A DNA stretch of 17,119 nucleotides from JAHJDR01 sp964526915 (GTDB lineage Bacteria > UBA10199 > JADGCS01). Made by a program: the position numbers and the translations under genes. The DNA is taken from contig CAZGMS010000193.1 of the NCBI GenBank assembly GCA_964526915.1, forward strand, positions 1-17,119, read 5' to 3'. Position 1 is the stretch's first letter; every line of letters starts with the position of its first letter. The notes under the pieces were generated by a model. That model was not told the DNA's origin, searched no databases, and was given only the letters and a program-made list of their open reading frames with translations. Positions 13,411 through 17,119 of this stretch are shown piece by piece.

Positions 13411-16400
13411 TCAAATTGGTCTTCCTCCTCTAAAACAAACCACCGCCGCCGTTGTCGACGGAGGTATAAACATATGTGCTGTCGTCATGGCAACATCTAT
13501 GTGATCAGTGGCAAACAGACAATCACTAATCACACGGTTCATGGCCACATCCTTGATCGCCGGGTAACCCGGTGACCAACGCGCTCCCGCCTTAGGGCCC
13601 ACACCCATTTTAAATCGCAGGTGCCCATGCACAAATTCGGCCATATCCTCGGTCACGCGATCGGCCAGCCCCTGCAGTGCCAGGACCGCATCCATATCGC
13701 CCGCCGTTTTGTAATCGTCAATCACGGTCATCACCTGCCTGCCCACAGTCACCATCTGCAGACCTATGACGTCAAATGTGCGCAATGAGGAAACATCAAA
13801 ACACTGCGCACATGAATATCGCTTCCCCTCCCCAACAGATATCATGCGTGAAAAAACAATCCGCCCCAACTCGTGCGAAGAATCCTTCTGGTCATAAATC
13901 ACAACATCGTCTCCCTCAGGACGGCACGGGAACACACCAAACACGGCCTGTGGTTGCAACCAGCCCTTCTTTTCGCAACGGTCAATCCATTCTCTCAGCT
14001 GTGCTTCCAGCTGTTTCTCCGTCACCCCCTTTTTGACCCAGCCTTTTCTGCCACCATACCGCCAATTGAGAGAAAACAAGGCCTGACGGTTGAGATAGGG
14101 CAATAGTGCCCTTGGGGTCAGTGTTCTCTTTCGCACAGACAAAAAAGACAGCTCTCCGTCTTGCCAAGCGGGGAGCAATGCCTTTCGTTTGTAAACAGGA
14201 TCGACCACAATTTGCGGTTGTGAGGTCTCCTGCATGACAACGTGCCCCCGCAAGCGTTTGCTATTTTCAGTGAGCAATTTCTGTCGCGACGCACCAGACC
14301 CACACCACTCGTTTAAAATCCTCACGGCATCCATTGCCGAAGCGCAATAAAACACGTTTGGCAACATCTGCTCTACCTGGGTTTGTCCACACAAGGCCAC
14401 CTGCGCCGCGTGCCGGTGGGTCACGGGCGCACCACCAATGAGGATGGCCACATCAGATAGTCCTTCGTCACGCAACAAACGCGCCACGGTGATCATGTGG
14501 TTGGAAGTCTGCACCAACAGCGATGACATCCCCACGGCCACCGCCTGATGAGTTTTGACAGCCTCGACGAACTTTTCCAGAGGGACCTGTACGCCCAGAT
14601 CGACCACGTCATACCCGTAATTTTCAATCAGCGTCCTGGCCAGATCCTTGCCAATGCTGTGCACGTCCTGATACACGGTGCCCAACACCACCACACCTTT
14701 CCTGGCATTGCCCGTCACGTTTTCGAATTTGAGTTTGGCCTCGATGTACCCCATGGCGTGTTTCATCACATCAGCGGCCTTCAAAAGATGCGGCAAAGAC
14801 ACTTCTCCTGTCGCAAAACCATCTCCCAACTTCTGCATGGTTTTCATGAGGTAATCGTTCACAAAAACAAGCGGTTCATATTGTTTGAGGCACTGCGCCA
14901 CCTGCAGAACGATCGCATCGTGGTATTCGTGGACAAAGCCGTCTTCCCTCAACTGGCCTGACTGTTTCTGCTTGTAACCATCCTTGATTTTTTGACACAC
15001 TGCCTGATCCACAGACAAAGCATCATACTCCGCCACCTTGGGTGCGGCCTGCCCGGCACGTTGCAGGGCGATCGCTTCCAGTTGGGCAAAAGCCTCCAGA
15101 TCGTGTTCGTAAATCACCCTGTGCGCCAATGCGGCATGCTCAGGCTCGATGGATGCCAGGGGCACATAGTGCTGTGGATTGATGATGGCCGCGTCCAAAC
15201 CGTTTTCTCTCGCCTGTTGCAGAAAATACGAAGTCAGTACCAGACGCATGTAGGGTTTCTTGGCCAAACCGTTGGTCAGGTTTCCCACGCCGATGGAGAC
15301 CTTTACCTCGGGATGAAGCTTTTTTATGAGGGGGATGGCACGCAGTGATTCCAAAGCGTAATTCATCTCCGATTCGGATTCGGAACCAATGGGGAAGGCG
15401 TTCACATCAACGATGATTTGCCCCGCCCTCACCCCGAGTGCCGCACACCGATCAATGATTTGTTTGGCAATCTCACATTTATCATTGGCCGTTTTGGCAG
15501 GTCCCCGTGAATCGGCACAGAGCGCTATGTAGACGGGGGCGTGATGTTTTGTAGACCCAACCAGCACAGCCAATTTGTCTCGGCCATCTCCCGTGTCTTC
15601 GAGCGAAATGGAATTGATGATGGGCCGTCCAGGATAATGTTTGAGCGCCTCCGCGTGGACAGCTGGATCAAAAGAATCCAGGCACATGACCCCCGAAAAA
15701 TCCTTGGTGAGTTCACTCACGACTGCCGACATTGTCTGCACTGAGTCTACCTGATTGGAATCCATGCAGACATCCACAATACTCAGTCCCAGCGCCTGCG
15801 TTTGTTCGCGCAAGACTTCCTCCAAAACCTCAAAACAGATCGGGCCCTTTGTTTCCACGGCTTCGCGGACCTTTTTGGAGCCCCGCACATTCAACCGCTC
15901 GCCGATCCTGATGAGAGAATCCCCCCGATCAAGACAGACAGCATTTTGCGGGCCTGACACCCACACTTTGACTGCTGTTTTTTTGATGACCGGTTTTTTT
16001 GTTCGTACGGCATCAGCCACCGCCCGAATGTGCTCGGGCGTGGTGCCACAACACCCGCCCACCAGACGCACGCCATACTGTTCAACAAAACTCAGCGCGT
16101 GTTCCGCCAATTCTTGTGGGCGCAGTTTGAATACGGTTTTTCCATTTTCACTGACCGGCAAACCCGCATTGGGCATGACTGAAATGGGCAAATGTGACAC
16201 GTCAGCCAATTTTTTGATGGTGGGCTCCATCAAATCGGGCCCGAGAGAACAATTGATCCCAAACGCATCGATACCAAGGTCACACACTGTGGCGTAAGAC
16301 GCCAAAATATCGGTATGAAACAACGCCATTCGGGAGAATTGATCGACTGTCACGTGCGCGATGATGGGCAATGACACGCCCCGTTCACGCATGGCCTTCT

Positions 16401-17013
16401 GCCCGCCATGAATCGCCGCCTTGAGTTCCAGCTGATCCTGTGCCGTATCGTAGCAAAGCCCCTCCGCGCCACCATCGATGAGTCCCAAAACCTGGTGATA
16501 AAAGTTCTCTACAACCTGATCGTAGGAACCTTTTTTGAGTTCAGCCAGCGTGGGCGACAACACGTAATTGGATGGCCCCACACAACCAAACACATACAAA
16601 GGTCTGCCATCGTACAGTGCGGTCTTTTGATATTGCTCTTGAGCACGCTTGGCCACCCTCGCCGAAGCCACATTGAGGTGATACGCAAATTCACGAGGCG
16701 ATAGGCGCGTCACCTCCAGACCATTTTCGATCCCTTCGAAGCAGGACGTGTTCAGTCCGGTCAGATCATATTCCTGCAAACGCAGTTCTGACGCGCCAAA
16801 GGTGTTGGTCTCGATGATGTTGGCCCCGGCAGTAAGATAGGCCAGATGAATCCCTTGGAGTTCATGCGGACGTGAGAGCGCGATGATGTCGGCCAGCATT
16901 TTGTAAGCAGGGCCACCATAGTCCGCGTCGGTGAGTCCCAAACGCTGGACCATGGTGCCCATGCCACCATCGAGGACCAAAACGCATTCTTTCAGCACAT
17001 CAGAAAAATTCAT
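13411..17013 (-). CDS. metH: Cobalamin-dependent methionine synthase MetH, full length
   Basis: MetH transfers the methyl group of methyltetrahydrofolate to homocysteine through cob(I)alamin. All modules are present in the 1200 residues (family about 1200-1230). Homocysteine domain, about 1-340: LDGGMGTMVQRLGL, GINCSLGPD and GGCCGTTPEH, with zinc ligands C255, C321, C322. Pterin domain, about 360-640: GERLNVRGSKKVREAV, SLEDTGDGR, VDVNAFPIGSE, GVGNLTNGL. Cap and cobalamin domains, about 660-920: DVHSIGKD with the cobalt-ligand H785, then VGMSSLL and ILIGGAPVTH. Reactivation domain, about 960-1200: AVFGVFPCRPEGDDVVIYD and RWSPGYPAIKD, which binds S-adenosylmethionine. No Shine-Dalgarno sequence is evident before ATG 17013, and no cobalamin riboswitch could be seen in the 106 nt available upstream. 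It matches the homoserine dehydrogenase downstream in pathway terms. Confidence 0.97.
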   Translation of the reverse strand: MNFSDVLKECVLVLDGGMGTMVQRLGLTDADYGGPAYKMLADIIALSRPHELQGIHLAYLTAGANIIETNTFGASELRLQEYDLTGLNTSCFEGIENGLEVTRLSPREFAYHLNVASARVAKRAQEQYQKTALYDGRPLYVFGCVGPSNYVLSPTLAELKKGSYDQVVENFYHQVLGLIDGGAEGLCYDTAQDQLELKAAIHGGQKAMRERGVSLPIIAHVTVDQFSRMALFHTDILASYATVCDLGIDAFGINCSLGPDLMEPTIKKLADVSHLPISVMPNAGLPVSENGKTVFKLRPQELAEHALSFVEQYGVRLVGGCCGTTPEHIRAVADAVRTKKPVIKKTAVKVWVSGPQNAVCLDRGDSLIRIGERLNVRGSKKVREAVETKGPICFEVLEEVLREQTQALGLSIVDVCMDSNQVDSVQTMSAVVSELTKDFSGVMCLDSFDPAVHAEALKHYPGRPIINSISLEDTGDGRDKLAVLVGSTKHHAPVYIALCADSRGPAKTANDKCEIAKQIIDRCAALGVRAGQIIVDVNAFPIGSESESEMNYALESLRAIPLIKKLHPEVKVSIGVGNLTNGLAKKPYMRLVLTSYFLQQARENGLDAAIINPQHYVPLASIEPEHAALAHRVIYEHDLEAFAQLEAIALQRAGQAAPKVAEYDALSVDQAVCQKIKDGYKQKQSGQLREDGFVHEYHDAIVLQVAQCLKQYEPLVFVNDYLMKTMQKLGDGFATGEVSLPHLLKAADVMKHAMGYIEAKLKFENVTGNARKGVVVLGTVYQDVHSIGKDLARTLIENYGYDVVDLGVQVPLEKFVEAVKTHQAVAVGMSSLLVQTSNHMITVARLLRDEGLSDVAILIGGAPVTHRHAAQVALCGQTQVEQMLPNVFYCASAMDAVRILNEWCGSGASRQKLLTENSKRLRGHVVMQETSQPQIVVDPVYKRKALLPAWQDGELSFLSVRKRTLTPRALLPYLNRQALFSLNWRYGGRKGWVKKGVTEKQLEAQLREWIDRCEKKGWLQPQAVFGVFPCRPEGDDVVIYDQKDSSHELGRIVFSRMISVGEGKRYSCAQCFDVSSLRTFDVIGLQMVTVGRQVMTVIDDYKTAGDMDAVLALQGLADRVTEDMAEFVHGHLRFKMGVGPKAGARWSPGYPAIKDVAMNRVISDCLFATDHIDVAMTTAHMFIPPSTTAAVVCFRGGRPI

Positions 17014-17119
17014 AGAGGGGACTTTTAGGCTAGAATGAATGACAAATCAAGGAGTTATAGAGACACGGGTGTGCGACATAAAAGTGGGTAAATTTGATTT
17101 TGCCCCCCCCCCCCCCCCC
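17014..17119. other. Short upstream region of metH and poly-C contig end
   Basis: This 106-nt stretch holds no confident promoter, riboswitch or gene. The last 17 bases (17103-17119) are all C. A plus-strand AAGGAG (17049-17054) has no ATG, GTG or TTG at normal spacing after it. The homopolymer looks like a sequencing or assembly end artefact. Confidence 0.7.

Noticed and set aside
17014..17119. Cobalamin riboswitch or partial upstream gene before metH
   Set aside because: Too little sequence remains, no B12-box-like motif is visible, and the end is a C homopolymer.

Overview
The window is about 17 kb from a Gram-negative, rod-shaped bacterium. Evidence is MreB, a membrane-anchored periplasmic PpiD/SurA-type chaperone, a two-component-free housekeeping gene set, and tRNA genes that do not encode CCA. 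The gene style and the aminotransferase / homoserine dehydrogenase / GlpX neighbourhood remind me of deltaproteobacterial lineages, but this is an inference and no species can be named. Both ends look like contig ends: the left cuts mreB at codon 171 and the right ends in 17 cytosines.

Layout. (1) 1-513, minus: the first 171 codons of mreB, with a long hairpin (524-579) just upstream of its start. (2) 778-4455, plus: a tightly packed run of a PpiD-like chaperone without a parvulin domain, a CCA-adding enzyme, a small TPR-like protein and CoaE (gaps of 1 nt or 4-nt overlap in two of three junctions). (3) 4577-5989, plus: an organophosphate-type MFS antiporter with a strong ribosome binding site, closed by a clear bidirectional terminator (6021-6060). 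(4) 6077-6150, minus: tRNA-Arg(TCT). (5) 6220-7383, minus: an AT-rich AAA_14/DUF4143 ATPase that looks like an accessory gene. (6) 7445-17013, minus: deoxynucleoside kinase, SRPBCC protein, GlpX fructose-1,6-bisphosphatase, homoserine dehydrogenase, an AlaC/DapL-like aminotransferase, a YciO/Sua5-family protein, and full-length cobalamin-dependent methionine synthase MetH.

How the genes fit together: the aminotransferase, homoserine dehydrogenase and MetH all serve the aspartate-family/methionine branch, GlpX supplies gluconeogenesis, CoaE completes coenzyme A, and Cca matures the CCA-less tRNA found in the same window. None of this forms a novel enzymatic system.

The unusual part is between the genes. 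Most spacers hold short degenerate tandem arrays with a 7-bp period, each spacer using its own unit (TTTCTGC, TGCTGAG, GCCTTAN, GTGRATC, CGTCCCT). Three consecutive junctions of the minus-strand cluster share the GTGRATC unit. At two of them inverted GTGRATC arms flank a 67-bp double-hairpin element. The arrays abut start codons and stop codons, and one supplies the last codons and stop of the aminotransferase. Several other small palindromic (REP-like) elements sit in the remaining spacers. I found no transposase, CRISPR array, phage gene, toxin-antitoxin pair or defence system.
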